From the NCBI RefSeq assembly GCF_027533645.1, contig NZ_JAQAGY010000016.1:106934-170933 (forward strand): a stretch of DNA of 64,000 nt. The letters are read 5' to 3'. Under the pieces are notes generated by a model that saw nothing but the letters and a program-made list of their open reading frames with translations, was not told the DNA's origin and made no database searches. The stretch is from Paenibacillus caseinilyticus. GTDB lineage: Bacteria > Bacillota > Bacilli > Paenibacillales > NBRC-103111. A program made the translations under genes and the position numbers. Positions 15,960-26,420 of the stretch are shown here, one piece after another. The first letter of the stretch is position 1. Each line of letters begins with the position of its first letter.

Positions 15960-16400
15960 TTATTCATCCTCCGTTTCTTGCAAATTCTCGTACATCTGCA
16001 GAATCAGCCGGCGGAGCAGGAGCCTCTCTTCGGGGGAGATGCGGGCCATTGTCACTTGTTCCATCTCGCGCAGAGCCTCCCGCACGGCCGCATGCGCCAG
16101 CCGTCCTTTCTCCGTAAGGTACACGCGGGAGATCCGCTGGTCCTGCGGATCCGGGCGGCGTTCGAGGAGCCCTACCTTCGCCATCCGGTTGATCATCACC
16201 GTAAGCGTAGCGGGTTTGACGCGCAATTTGTCCGCGAGCTCATGCTGCCGCTGGCCGTCCTGCTCCGCGAGGTGGGTCAGCAGCGGAGGCTGTCCGGCAT
16301 GCACTTCAAAATCCTGGATGTGCGCATGCACCCGGTGCTTATACAGCCGCATCACCCTCGAGATGAGGAAGGGAATGGAGTCGGATTCGTACACATTCAT
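15960..16400 (-). CDS. MarR-family transcriptional regulator of the ABC exporter
   Basis: A 146-residue winged-helix regulator with the typical MarR order: dimerisation helices, the recognition region (LADKLRVKPATLTVMINRMAK, about residues 56-76), and the beta-wing (VGLLERRPDPQDQRISRVYLT). It is first in an operon with two ABC half-exporters. Palindromes TTAGCCGGCTAA flank it on both sides. It presumably represses itself and the exporter until a ligand binds; the ligand is unknown. Confidence 0.9.
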   Translation of the reverse strand: MNVYESDSIPFLISRVMRLYKHRVHAHIQDFEVHAGQPPLLTHLAEQDGQRQHELADKLRVKPATLTVMINRMAKVGLLERRPDPQDQRISRVYLTEKGRLAHAAVREALREMEQVTMARISPEERLLLRRLILQMYENLQETEDE

Positions 16401-16445
16401 CGAGGAACCTCTTTCTGCCGGGACCGGATCAAGGCCTTACTTTGG

Positions 16446-16457
16446 TTAGCCGGCTAA
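16446..16457. promoter_or_regulatory. MarR operator copy (TTAGCCGGCTAA), upstream of marR
   Basis: Perfect 12-bp palindrome 46 bp upstream of the marR start, identical to the copy at 15944-15955. Probably overlaps the marR promoter. Confidence 0.75.
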
Positions 16458-16565
16458 TGAATAGTGTACCCTCCGAGAGGCTCCCAGTCAAACCCCCAAG
16501 GATACATTTTTTTGCAAATTGGGGAAACTAATGAGGAAGGACCTTGCGGGAAGGGGGTGTACCGA

Positions 16566-16697
16566 ATGAGTCTGAGTGCAGGAGCGGAAGAGCAGGACTA
16601 TACCGTCGAGCTGGAGAGCGTGGACGATGCGGCCCAAGGCGCTGCGGAAGATGAAACGGCTGATCCGGTTCATGTGGAGTGGGCAGGATATATTTAA
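16566..16697 (+). CDS. Small acidic hypothetical protein (43 aa)
   Basis: A 43-codon frame beginning MSLSAGAEEQDYTVELESVD, strongly acidic (rich in Glu and Asp), with GGGAAGGGGG upstream of the ATG. No family recognised. It lies between the MarR operator and the helicase gene; support is the ribosome binding site only. Confidence 0.4.
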   Translation: MSLSAGAEEQDYTVELESVDDAAQGAAEDETADPVHVEWAGYI

Positions 16698-16861
16698 CCG
16701 GCAGGGAGAGGGCAGCCTCTCCTTCTTTTGTGCGCGGACACTGACTCGGCCCCTCCCGATCGTACCCTCTTCGCTTCCCCGGCCCGTTTCTTGGCCCTCT
16801 TCCGGCGCGAGTGGTATACTATAATCCAGGAACTGGCGTTCGGAAAAGAGCTCGGTACGAA

Positions 16862-16873
16862 GGGGGGGGGGGG
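16862..16873 (+). repeat. Homopolymeric tract of 12 G in the ribosome-binding region
   Basis: Twelve consecutive G residues end 4 nt before the ATG at 16878, taking the place of a normal Shine-Dalgarno sequence. Such a tract is prone to slippage and may alter expression of the helicase. Confidence 0.9.
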
Positions 16874-16877
16874 ACGT

Positions 16878-19202
16878 ATGCCGGCAGAGGTGAATCTGTC
16901 CGTGTGGGCTCTGGTCGAGTATGCCTACCGGAGCGGGAGTATCGTATCCGGCTTCCGGACGGCGGCATCGCTTACGGAGGGGACGAAGGCACACAAACAG
17001 GTGCAGGAGGGTTACGGGGAAGAGGATCAGAAGGAAGTACATCTATCGGCCGTGCTGGAGCGGGAGGGCATCCGCTATTCTCTCGAGGGACGCTGCGACG
17101 GGCTGCTCCAAGACGGCACCGGCGTCACGATCGACGAGATCAAGTCCACTTCGGGCCGGCTCGGCGACATTGCGGAGGACACATATCCCGTCCACTGGGC
17201 GCAGGCCGATTGCTATGCCTATATGTATGCGAAGCAGCAGGGATTGGAGCGGGTGGGCATCCGGCTGACCTATGTCCAGATCGATACGGGAGAGCGCCTG
17301 CAGTTTGCCCGGGAGCGGTCGATGGAGGAACTCGAAGCGTTCATGGAGGAGACGCTGTCCCGCTATGCGCCTTATGCGGCGATGATGCTGCATCACGGGG
17401 AAGAACGGACGGCGAGCATCCGGCGTCTTCCGTTCCCGTTCCCGTCCTACCGGGAGGGGCAGCGGGCCTTCGCCGGAGCCGTATACAAGGCGATCCAGGG
17501 GGAGAAGCAGCTCTTCGTCCGGGCCCCGACGGGAACCGGCAAGACGATCTCGACGCTGTTCCCGGCCGTGAAGGCGATGGGAGAGGGACTGCTCTCACGG
17601 CTCTTCTACCTGACGGCCAAGACGATTACCCGGACGGTGGCGGAGGAAGCGTTCCTCCTCATGGAAGAAGGCGGCCTGCGGCTTAAGTGCGTGACGATCA
17701 CCGCTAAGGACAAAGTGTGCTTCCAGGAGGAGACCCGCTGCACCCGAGAAGCTTGCCCGTTCGCGGACGGCTACTATGACCGGATCAACGGGGCGGTGCT
17801 CGATCTGCTCTCGAACGAAACGCAGATGACCCGGGGGGTCATCGCGCGCTATGCGGAGAAGCACCGGGTGTGCCCGTTCGAGTTCTCGCTCGATGCGGCG
17901 TACGCGGCCGATGCCGTCATCTGCGATTATAACTATATCTTCGATCCCCGGGTGTCGCTCAAGCGGACTTATGAAGAAGGCAGGCGGCGCACCGCGCTCC
18001 TCATCGACGAGGCCCACAATCTCGTGGACAGGGCCCGCGAGATGTTCTCGGCGGAAGTGGCGAAGTCCGCCTTCCTTGCCCTCCAGCGTGCCTACAAGGA
18101 GGCCCGTCCGGCGGTGGCCGAGGCGGCCAAGACCGTGAATGCCTGGTTCGTTGCCTGCCGCAAAGCGCAAGAGGGCCGGGAGCGCTCGGTCTCGCGGGAG
18201 GTGCCGGAAGACCTTCTTCGGCTGATGGAGACCTTCGGACACGAGGCGGAGGGAGAGCTCGTGTCCCCGTCGGCGGCTGCCGGAGCGGAGGAGGGGCAGC
18301 TGTTGCTCGATACGTATTTTGCCGTTCAGGGCTTCCTGCGTATCGCGGGCCTCTATAGTCCGCAGCATCATGTGACTTATGCGGAGTGGGACCGCAAAGA
18401 AGTGCGGCTCAAGCTCTTCTGCGTCGATCCTTCCTCCCTGCTGCAGGGGATGGCCAAGGGGTACCGCTCCCTCGTGTATTTCTCCGCGACCTTCGCGCCG
18501 TTCTCCTATTATATGGAGATGCTGGGCGGCCGGCCGGAGGACTACGCCGTTACCGTTCCTTCTCCTTTCTCGCCCGGGCAGTGGGAGATCTCGCTGTATC
18601 CCTGGTCGACGAGATACAGGGACCGCGAGCGGACGAAGGACCGCATCATCTCCCTGATCCGCAGCCTGGCGGCTGAGAAGCCCGGCAATCATCTCGTGTT
18701 CTTTCCGTCATACGAGTATATGAAGCTCATCGGGGAAGTGCTGGCCGCAGGGGATGAGGCTTTGGCCGGACGGCTGCGGGTCCAATTGCCGGGCATGACG
18801 GAAGAAGACCGCGAGTGTTTCTTGAACGCGTTCGCAGCGGATTCTTCAGCCGGGGTCGTGGGACTGGCCGTGCTGGGAGGCATCTTCTCCGAGGGCATCG
18901 ACCTGCGGGGAGACAGGCTGACAAGCGTAGTGATCGTAGGGGTAGGACTGCCGCAGATCTCGCTGGAGCGCAGCTTGATCCAGGAGCACTTCGACCGGGC
19001 GGGGGAGGGGAGGCGCGGCTTCGATTACGCCTATGTGATCCCGGGGATGAACAAGGTGCTTCAGGCCGGCGGGCGGCTGATCCGCACCGTTGAGGACCGG
19101 GGTTCCCTGGTGCTGATCGATGACCGGTTTCTTCAGGCCCCGTACAAGCATTTGCTTCCGAAGGAGTGGGCGCACATTACCGTACATCCCCCGGCCAGGT
19201 AG
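16878..19202 (+). CDS. Cas4/RecB-like nuclease fused to a DinG/XPD-type DNA helicase
   Basis: A 774-residue DNA repair protein. Residues about 1-190 carry a PD-(D/E)xK nuclease core (EGRCDGLLQDG, then TIDEIKST with the E-x-K pair). The helicase follows: Walker A APTGTGKT (about 218), an Fe-S domain with four cysteines (three in KVCFQEETRCTREACPF, one in HRVCPF), the DEAH box LIDEAHNLVD (about 375) and motif VI QAGGRLIRTVEDRG (about 728). This is the superfamily-2 5'-3' iron-sulfur helicase layout. The start at 16878 is the first sensible ATG, directly after a 12-G tract. No CRISPR repeats or other cas genes are seen, so a general repair role is likelier than a CRISPR one. Confidence 0.9.
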   Translation: MPAEVNLSVWALVEYAYRSGSIVSGFRTAASLTEGTKAHKQVQEGYGEEDQKEVHLSAVLEREGIRYSLEGRCDGLLQDGTGVTIDEIKSTSGRLGDIAEDTYPVHWAQADCYAYMYAKQQGLERVGIRLTYVQIDTGERLQFARERSMEELEAFMEETLSRYAPYAAMMLHHGEERTASIRRLPFPFPSYREGQRAFAGAVYKAIQGEKQLFVRAPTGTGKTISTLFPAVKAMGEGLLSRLFYLTAKTITRTVAEEAFLLMEEGGLRLKCVTITAKDKVCFQEETRCTREACPFADGYYDRINGAVLDLLSNETQMTRGVIARYAEKHRVCPFEFSLDAAYAADAVICDYNYIFDPRVSLKRTYEEGRRRTALLIDEAHNLVDRAREMFSAEVAKSAFLALQRAYKEARPAVAEAAKTVNAWFVACRKAQEGRERSVSREVPEDLLRLMETFGHEAEGELVSPSAAAGAEEGQLLLDTYFAVQGFLRIAGLYSPQHHVTYAEWDRKEVRLKLFCVDPSSLLQGMAKGYRSLVYFSATFAPFSYYMEMLGGRPEDYAVTVPSPFSPGQWEISLYPWSTRYRDRERTKDRIISLIRSLAAEKPGNHLVFFPSYEYMKLIGEVLAAGDEALAGRLRVQLPGMTEEDRECFLNAFAADSSAGVVGLAVLGGIFSEGIDLRGDRLTSVVIVGVGLPQISLERSLIQEHFDRAGEGRRGFDYAYVIPGMNKVLQAGGRLIRTVEDRGSLVLIDDRFLQAPYKHLLPKEWAHITVHPPAR

Positions 19203-21942
<2,740 letters not shown>

Positions 21943-22100
21943 GAAGAGCAGACGGGACAGCGGCAAGATGAATCGATGGCCTAAGGTTGAAATGAACGGC
22001 CTTTCGATCCCGCGGAAGCGGGAAAGGAAGGCCGCTTCATGATGGGGAGTCACCTTTGACCCAATAAGTCGAAATGTGTCGAAATAACAAATATTTTCCC

Positions 22101-22129
22101 GTTGACGATTTCATGAAAAATTCATATTA
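22101..22129 (+). promoter_or_regulatory. SigA promoter of the riboswitch-controlled peptide gene
   Basis: TTGACG, a 17-nt spacer and TATTAT form a near-consensus promoter. The predicted transcript starts about 10 nt before the c-di-GMP-I aptamer, giving a leader of roughly 155 nt. Confidence 0.75.
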
Positions 22130-22149
22130 TAAGTTTCATAGAACGACAA

Positions 22150-22253
22150 CACACGTTCAAGGCAAACTTGTCGAAAGTCAAGGACGCAATGTCATGGGCC
22201 TAAGGTCTTACTTAAGTATGTTTCTTACATAAGAGTATGGCAGCCGACTGCAT
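22150..22253 (+). ncRNA. c-di-GMP-I (GEMM-I) riboswitch
   Basis: The sequence follows the class-I cyclic di-GMP aptamer. It has GGCAAAC, a short hairpin capped by a GAAA tetraloop (GTCGAAAGTC), then GGACGCAA, then GGGCCTAAGG. A variable helix (about 22207-22236) follows, then TATGGCAGCCGACTGC. The CCTAAG...TATGG pair is the canonical 11-nt receptor for the GAAA tetraloop, a hallmark of this class. It lies downstream of a strong SigA promoter and 38 nt upstream of the 37-codon peptide gene. No terminator sits between aptamer and start codon, so control is probably at translation; the direction (on or off) is not decidable by eye. Confidence 0.93.
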
Positions 22254-22290
22254 TCACCCACACACATACAGCAAAGGGGACATCAAGATT

Positions 22291-22404
22291 ATGGTGAATT
22301 TCGTGTCGGTACTTCAAGGGTTGGCTTCGGTAGGCAAGGGGATTGGATTCGCCGTCATCGCGATCGGCGCAATGCCGTTCCTGTTCATCAAGAGCATTCA
22401 GTAG
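22291..22404 (+). CDS. 37-residue hydrophobic peptide controlled by c-di-GMP
   Basis: A 37-codon gene that begins MVNFVSVLQGLASVGKGIGF and ends MPFLFIKSIQ. The middle is a single hydrophobic or amphipathic helix (GFAVIAIGAMPFLFI), with only two Lys and no acidic residue, so the net charge is positive. AAAGGGGACATCAAGATT precedes the ATG. It has its own SigA promoter, a c-di-GMP-I riboswitch leader and a perfect terminator 46 nt after the stop, so it is a self-contained unit. I recognise no family. A membrane-active or secreted peptide, or a small membrane regulator of surface behaviour, would fit. Confidence 0.8.
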   Translation: MVNFVSVLQGLASVGKGIGFAVIAIGAMPFLFIKSIQ

Positions 22405-22449
22405 AACATCGGCGGCCATGCAGCCACTAAGTAGCTAGGCGCATCAATG

Positions 22450-22481
22450 AGGGAGGGGACCTAAGGGTCTCCTCCCTTTTA
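22450..22481 (+). terminator. Terminator of the peptide gene
   Basis: GGGAGGGGACC pairs with GGTCTCCTCCC over a TAAG loop and is followed by TTTT. Strong rho-independent terminator. Confidence 0.9.
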
Positions 22482-22643
22482 CTATAGAAGAGTGGGATCC
22501 GCCCGTGCCGGATAAGGTATGAGAATGAGATGGCGGCAACATACTAGGCAGGATTCGCACAAAATAACAAGGGAGATCTTTCGTGCCGATATAGAGAGCA
22601 ACTGGAAAGCGGAGTGCCGGCTGGGCTGGGAAAGGAGTGCGCG

Positions 22644-25337
22644 ATGATCCCGGATTTGATTATGAATGTGGCAATACTTATGGCCTTTTTGTTCGTCTTC
22701 AGGCTGCTGCTTCCCCCGCGCCTGCCGGGAACCGAATGGACGCTGCGGGGAAGGCTCGCGGCGGGAGTCCTGCACGGCGTGCTTGGCGTGCTTCTCATGT
22801 TCTTTGGGGTGGAGCTTGAGGGCCGGATCCTGATCGACCAGCGGATGATCGCCCTGCTCATGGCTGCTTATTTCGGTGGGTTGCCCTCTGCCGTTACGGC
22901 CAGCGCCGTCATGATCGCAGGCCGGCTTGCCCTGCAGGGGGATATCGATAAGGTCATTCTCCTTTCGGCCGCCGTGATGGCTGCCACCGGTGTCGGTGCC
23001 GGTTGGATGGCTGAGCGTGTGCGCTCATTCTGGCGGCGCTGGCTGGCCGGTCTGCTGCTGGCCGCCTCCTTGAAGACAGGCTTCTTCGTGCTGCTGCTGG
23101 GATGGAAGGCTTGGCGGATTCTGCCACTGTATCTATCCGTTCTGGCGGGAACGGGGCTGCTCGTCGCCGTGTTCCTGCGGCAGATGGCCTTGGTGGAGGA
23201 GGAAAGCCGGCTCAATGCGTTCATCTCTAATCTCATCCGGAAGTTCAATGCTTCGGCGAGTACGAGCGACATCTATGAGATCACGCTCCGCGAGCTCTCG
23301 GAACTCTTCTCAAGTACGGCCGGAGGCGTGGTTCTGGTGGGGGAGAATCACTGCAAAGGCGTCTATTTGATGAAAGAAGGGGAGTTCTTTGTCAGCGGGT
23401 CGACCTATCCGATCTCCGGCTTCGGAGCTATGGACCGGATCAAGAATGGCGAGATCATGCTGTTCGCCGATTGGCGGCGGCATCGTCCGGGCGGGGAGGT
23501 CGATGACCAGATGTACCGGGATGGGGTGCTCTCCTCTCTTCACATCCCCCTGATCTATAGGGGGCGTACGGTAGCAATGATCAACTTGGGCTCGGGCCGC
23601 GGAGGGCATTTTGGGGCTCAAGACGTCCGGACGGCGGGCAAGCTGACCCCGCTGCTCTCCCTGATGCTCGCGCTGAAGGACGCGGAGGGCATGTTCCATT
23701 CCATCACCCAGTCGGGCTACGACGGCATCGTGCTCGCCGACAGCGAGTCGAACATCGTACTGTGGAGCAAAGGGGCGGAGAACCTGTTCGGCTACACGGA
23801 AGCGGAGGCGGTCGGTCAGCGGCTTGACATCATCATCCCCGAGTCTTACCGGGAGGCGCACTGGCTGGGAATGCAGAGGTACCTTCGCACCGGGGAGCGT
23901 CGGGTGATCGGCCGGGCCGTGGAGCTGGAGGGACTGCGCAAAGACGGCACCGTATTTCCGATCGAGCTGTCGCTCAATACCTGGCAGACCGGAGGACTGC
24001 TCTATTTTTCCTCCATCATCCGGGATGTGACGCAGCGCAAGCGCGGTGAGCGGGAGATTCTTCTGCTGAAGCAAGAACTGGCCGATACGATCCACAACCA
24101 GGAAGGACTCGTGCTCAAATTCAAGAAGATCGATGCGCGCTTCGTGTATACGATGGCCGATGGCATGCTCCTGCACCGCCTGGGCAAGACGCAGGAAAGC
24201 GTCGTGGGGAAGTCGCCGGAGGTGCTGGTGCCCACGTCCCAGCTCAGCTTAATCCTGCAGAAGTACGAACTAGCCTGGCAGGGAAGCCGCCAGCAGTTCG
24301 AATACAAGCAGGGGGGCGGCACGTTCTTGAAGTCGCTCAATCCGGTGCTGTCCGAAGGCCGGGTCGTGGAAGTGGTGTCCGTCATGAGCGATATCTCGCA
24401 CCGTGTTGCTATGGAGGGGGAGCTGCAGGAGAGCGAGGAACGGTACCGCAAGCTGGTGGAGCTGCTGCCCGACGGGATCCTCGTCTACTCCGAGAACCGG
24501 ATTATGCTTGTGAACCATAAAGCGGTGGAGCTGCTCGGCGCGCGCCAGAAGGAAGAGTTGATCGGACGGGATATACTCGACCTTGTGCCGCCGTATGCCC
24601 AGGAGCTGGCCCGGGAACAGATCCGGCAAGTGCAAGAGGAGAGGACGGCTGTGCCGCCCAGGGAGAAAACCTATCTGCGGCTCGATGGCCGGGAGCTGGA
24701 AGTCGAGGCGTCCTCGGCGTGGATCTCCTATAAGGGCAGGGGTGCCGTGATGACGGTATTCCGCGACAATACGGAGCGCAAGCGCGTCCAGGCCCAGCTT
24801 CTGGAAGCCAATGAGCGCCTGAAGAAGCTGTCGGCGCTGGACGGGCTGACGGGCATTGCCAACCGGCGTTCGTTCGACGAAGGCTTCGAGCGGGAGTGGG
24901 ACAGGGCGGCCGCCTTGTCGGATCAGCTGTCGGTGATCCTGCTCGACATAGACTCTTTCAAGGCTTATAACGATACATACGGCCACCAAAGCGGCGATGC
25001 TTGCCTGCGCCGGGTCGCCGTGACGCTGGAGGCGCTGGCCGAGCCGCGGGGGTACCTGGCGGCTCGCTACGGAGGCGAAGAGTTCGTGTGCCTGCTGCCC
25101 GGAAGAGGTCCGCAGGAGGCGCGCCAGTTTGCCGTAGAAGTGTGCGAGGCGGTAAGGGAGCTGGGGATTCCGCATGTGAAGTCCCAGGCGCTGCCCGTCG
25201 TTACGGTCAGCGTCGGTGCCGCTTCCGCGGTCGCAAGCCCCCTCTCAAGCGGCAGGGAGCTGGTCGAGCAGGGGGACCGTGCCCTCTATGAGGCTAAGCT
25301 CGGCGGACGTAACCGGGTGGTACTCGCAGGCGGATGA
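22644..25337 (+). CDS. Membrane diguanylate cyclase: 5TM-GAF-PAS-PAS-PAS-GGDEF
   Basis: An 897-residue sensor enzyme predicted to make c-di-GMP from GTP at the membrane. Residues about 1-190 are a 5TMR-LYT-like five/six-helix sensor, then a GAF-like domain (about 200-345). Three PAS domains follow (e.g. SGYDGIVLADSESNIVLWSK; LLPDGILVYSENRIMLVNHK). The GGDEF domain starts at LSALDGLTGIANRR (about 730). The active-site loop is RYGGEEF (about 810), catalytically competent. The allosteric RxxD site five residues earlier reads RGYL, so product inhibition is probably lost. The start at 22644 follows GAAAGGAG. It lies 240 bp after the riboswitch-controlled peptide gene. Confidence 0.92.
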   Translation: MIPDLIMNVAILMAFLFVFRLLLPPRLPGTEWTLRGRLAAGVLHGVLGVLLMFFGVELEGRILIDQRMIALLMAAYFGGLPSAVTASAVMIAGRLALQGDIDKVILLSAAVMAATGVGAGWMAERVRSFWRRWLAGLLLAASLKTGFFVLLLGWKAWRILPLYLSVLAGTGLLVAVFLRQMALVEEESRLNAFISNLIRKFNASASTSDIYEITLRELSELFSSTAGGVVLVGENHCKGVYLMKEGEFFVSGSTYPISGFGAMDRIKNGEIMLFADWRRHRPGGEVDDQMYRDGVLSSLHIPLIYRGRTVAMINLGSGRGGHFGAQDVRTAGKLTPLLSLMLALKDAEGMFHSITQSGYDGIVLADSESNIVLWSKGAENLFGYTEAEAVGQRLDIIIPESYREAHWLGMQRYLRTGERRVIGRAVELEGLRKDGTVFPIELSLNTWQTGGLLYFSSIIRDVTQRKRGEREILLLKQELADTIHNQEGLVLKFKKIDARFVYTMADGMLLHRLGKTQESVVGKSPEVLVPTSQLSLILQKYELAWQGSRQQFEYKQGGGTFLKSLNPVLSEGRVVEVVSVMSDISHRVAMEGELQESEERYRKLVELLPDGILVYSENRIMLVNHKAVELLGARQKEELIGRDILDLVPPYAQELAREQIRQVQEERTAVPPREKTYLRLDGRELEVEASSAWISYKGRGAVMTVFRDNTERKRVQAQLLEANERLKKLSALDGLTGIANRRSFDEGFEREWDRAAALSDQLSVILLDIDSFKAYNDTYGHQSGDACLRRVAVTLEALAEPRGYLAARYGGEEFVCLLPGRGPQEARQFAVEVCEAVRELGIPHVKSQALPVVTVSVGAASAVASPLSSGRELVEQGDRALYEAKLGGRNRVVLAGG

Positions 25338-25374
25338 GCAGGGCGGCTCTACAAGGAAGGAAAGGAAGAGAGAG

Positions 25375-25947
25375 ATGAACAGCTGGACACCATCGATTCT
25401 GCCGGAAGAGGAGGCCCCGGCCGGGGCCAAAGACTGCGCGGGGTGCGAGCTTGCGCAGCAGCGGACCCGGGTGGTCTGGGGCGAGGGCAATCCGGATGCG
25501 CCGCTCTTCATCCTGCTCGACAATCCGGGAGCGAGGGAGGACCGGGAGGGGGAGGCTTTCCTCTGCGGTACGCGGGAGACGCTGCAGGAAGGGCTGGCGG
25601 CTGCGGGTATCCCCCGGGAGGCCTTCTTCGTCAGCTATCTGCTGAAGTGCCGCCCCCTGCGGGCCTATGACAAAGAGGCTGCGCGCCATGCCTGCCGTCC
25701 GCATCTGGAACTGCAGCTCGATGAGAAGCAGCCCCGGATTCTGCTGGCGCTCGGCAATGTCGCCGTGCAGGGATGGTTCGGGGATCCGGAGGCGGATGTG
25801 AAGTCGCTGCGGGGGCGCTGGCATCAGGTGAGGGGCATATGGACCGCTGCGGGCTACCATCCGCTCGCCGTCAGACGCAGGCCCGTATTGAAGCGGCTGC
25901 TGGCCGAGGATTTGGAGAGGGTGGCCGCAAAGCTCAAGGAGTTGTGA
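25375..25947 (+). CDS. Uracil-DNA glycosylase, family-4-like (Fe-S)
   Basis: A 190-residue uracil-DNA glycosylase superfamily protein. Four cysteines placed as in the family-4 Fe-S cluster are visible (CAGCELAQ near the N-terminus; KCRPLRAYD and HACRPHL in the middle). The C-terminal GYHPLAVRRRP matches the family HP motif. The uracil-binding motif, usually GEAPG, here reads LDNPGAREDREG, so activity may differ. It removes uracil (or related lesions) from DNA in repair. The ATG at 25375 follows GGAAGGAAAGGAAGAG; it starts 37 bp after the diguanylate cyclase and may be co-transcribed. Confidence 0.82.
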   Translation: MNSWTPSILPEEEAPAGAKDCAGCELAQQRTRVVWGEGNPDAPLFILLDNPGAREDREGEAFLCGTRETLQEGLAAAGIPREAFFVSYLLKCRPLRAYDKEAARHACRPHLELQLDEKQPRILLALGNVAVQGWFGDPEADVKSLRGRWHQVRGIWTAAGYHPLAVRRRPVLKRLLAEDLERVAAKLKEL

Positions 25948-26067
25948 GGAGTCAGTGAAGGACAGAGGCCCCGGGGTAAGGGGCGTAGGATCAGAGCTTT
26001 CATGCGAAAGGGCATGAGGGCTTTTTGGCGCTGCAGCCCCCTGGGCGGGAAATTCGACAAGAAATTT

Positions 26068-26143
26068 GATACAATGCGTACCATTTATGTGTCCGTGTCA
26101 CTCGGGCCAATTTTTTGAGACTTTACCTGATACGATTTGTATC
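26068..26143 (+). promoter_or_regulatory. Two GATAC-type inverted repeats upstream of the RiPP-like precursor
   Basis: GATACGATTTGTATC (26129-26143) is a GATAC-N5-GTATC inverted repeat. A related GATACAATGCGTACC lies at 26068-26082. They sit 55-130 bp upstream of the precursor start and could be operator sites; no regulator gene is in the cluster. Confidence 0.4.
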
Positions 26144-26197
26144 CTATAGTTTCTCGTGGGAGCAAGTCTCCCCTATCTAATACGAAGAGGTGATTCT

Positions 26198-26317
26198 ATG
26201 AACAAGCAGCCGTACACCGCCCCGCTGATCGTGGAGCAGCAAGACATCACGTTCGAGACGATTCCTTCGCACGTTTGCAGCGGCCCTGCCGGCGATAAGA
26301 ATCCTCACTGCGATTAG
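26198..26317 (+). CDS. RiPP-like precursor peptide (39 aa)
   Basis: A 39-codon gene with GAAGAGGTGATTCT before the ATG. The N-terminal half contains YTAPLIVEQQDITFET, which fits the YxxP(L/I)...T leader signature bound by PqqD-type recognition domains in lasso and related RiPPs. The C-terminal half (IPSHVCSGPAGDKNPHCD) is a small, polar putative core with two Cys, two His and two Ser. Genes for a nucleotidyltransferase, an HPr-kinase-like protein, a PqqD protein, a peptidase and an exporter follow. A lasso ring is unlikely because no cyclase is present. Precursor status is inferred from motif and context. Confidence 0.7.
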   Translation: MNKQPYTAPLIVEQQDITFETIPSHVCSGPAGDKNPHCD

Positions 26318-26327
26318 ACATCCGCAA

Positions 26328-26344
26328 GGCGGAGGCTCTCCGCC
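26328..26344 (+). other. Perfect hairpin between precursor and downstream genes
   Basis: GGCGGAG pairs with CTCCGCC over a GCT loop, 10 nt after the precursor stop. There is no T tract, so it more likely acts as an RNA 3'-end stabiliser or attenuator that would raise precursor levels over the enzymes. Confidence 0.5.
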
Positions 26345-26420
26345 GCACGGACCTGCTTATGCATGCCAGAACTACAGTCCGGCTGAAGTGCCGGGCTGCC
26401 GTTCCGGGGGAGGGCTGTCC

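Noticed and set aside
16878..19202. CRISPR-associated Cas4 or type IV CasDinG
   Set aside because: The Cas4-like domain is fused to a repair-type Fe-S helicase and no CRISPR context exists.
26198..26317. Lasso peptide (paeninodin family)
   Set aside because: Leader-like motif is present, but no lasso cyclase or transglutaminase-like protease is in the locus, and the residue after the expected leader Thr-x is Pro, unsuitable for ring formation.
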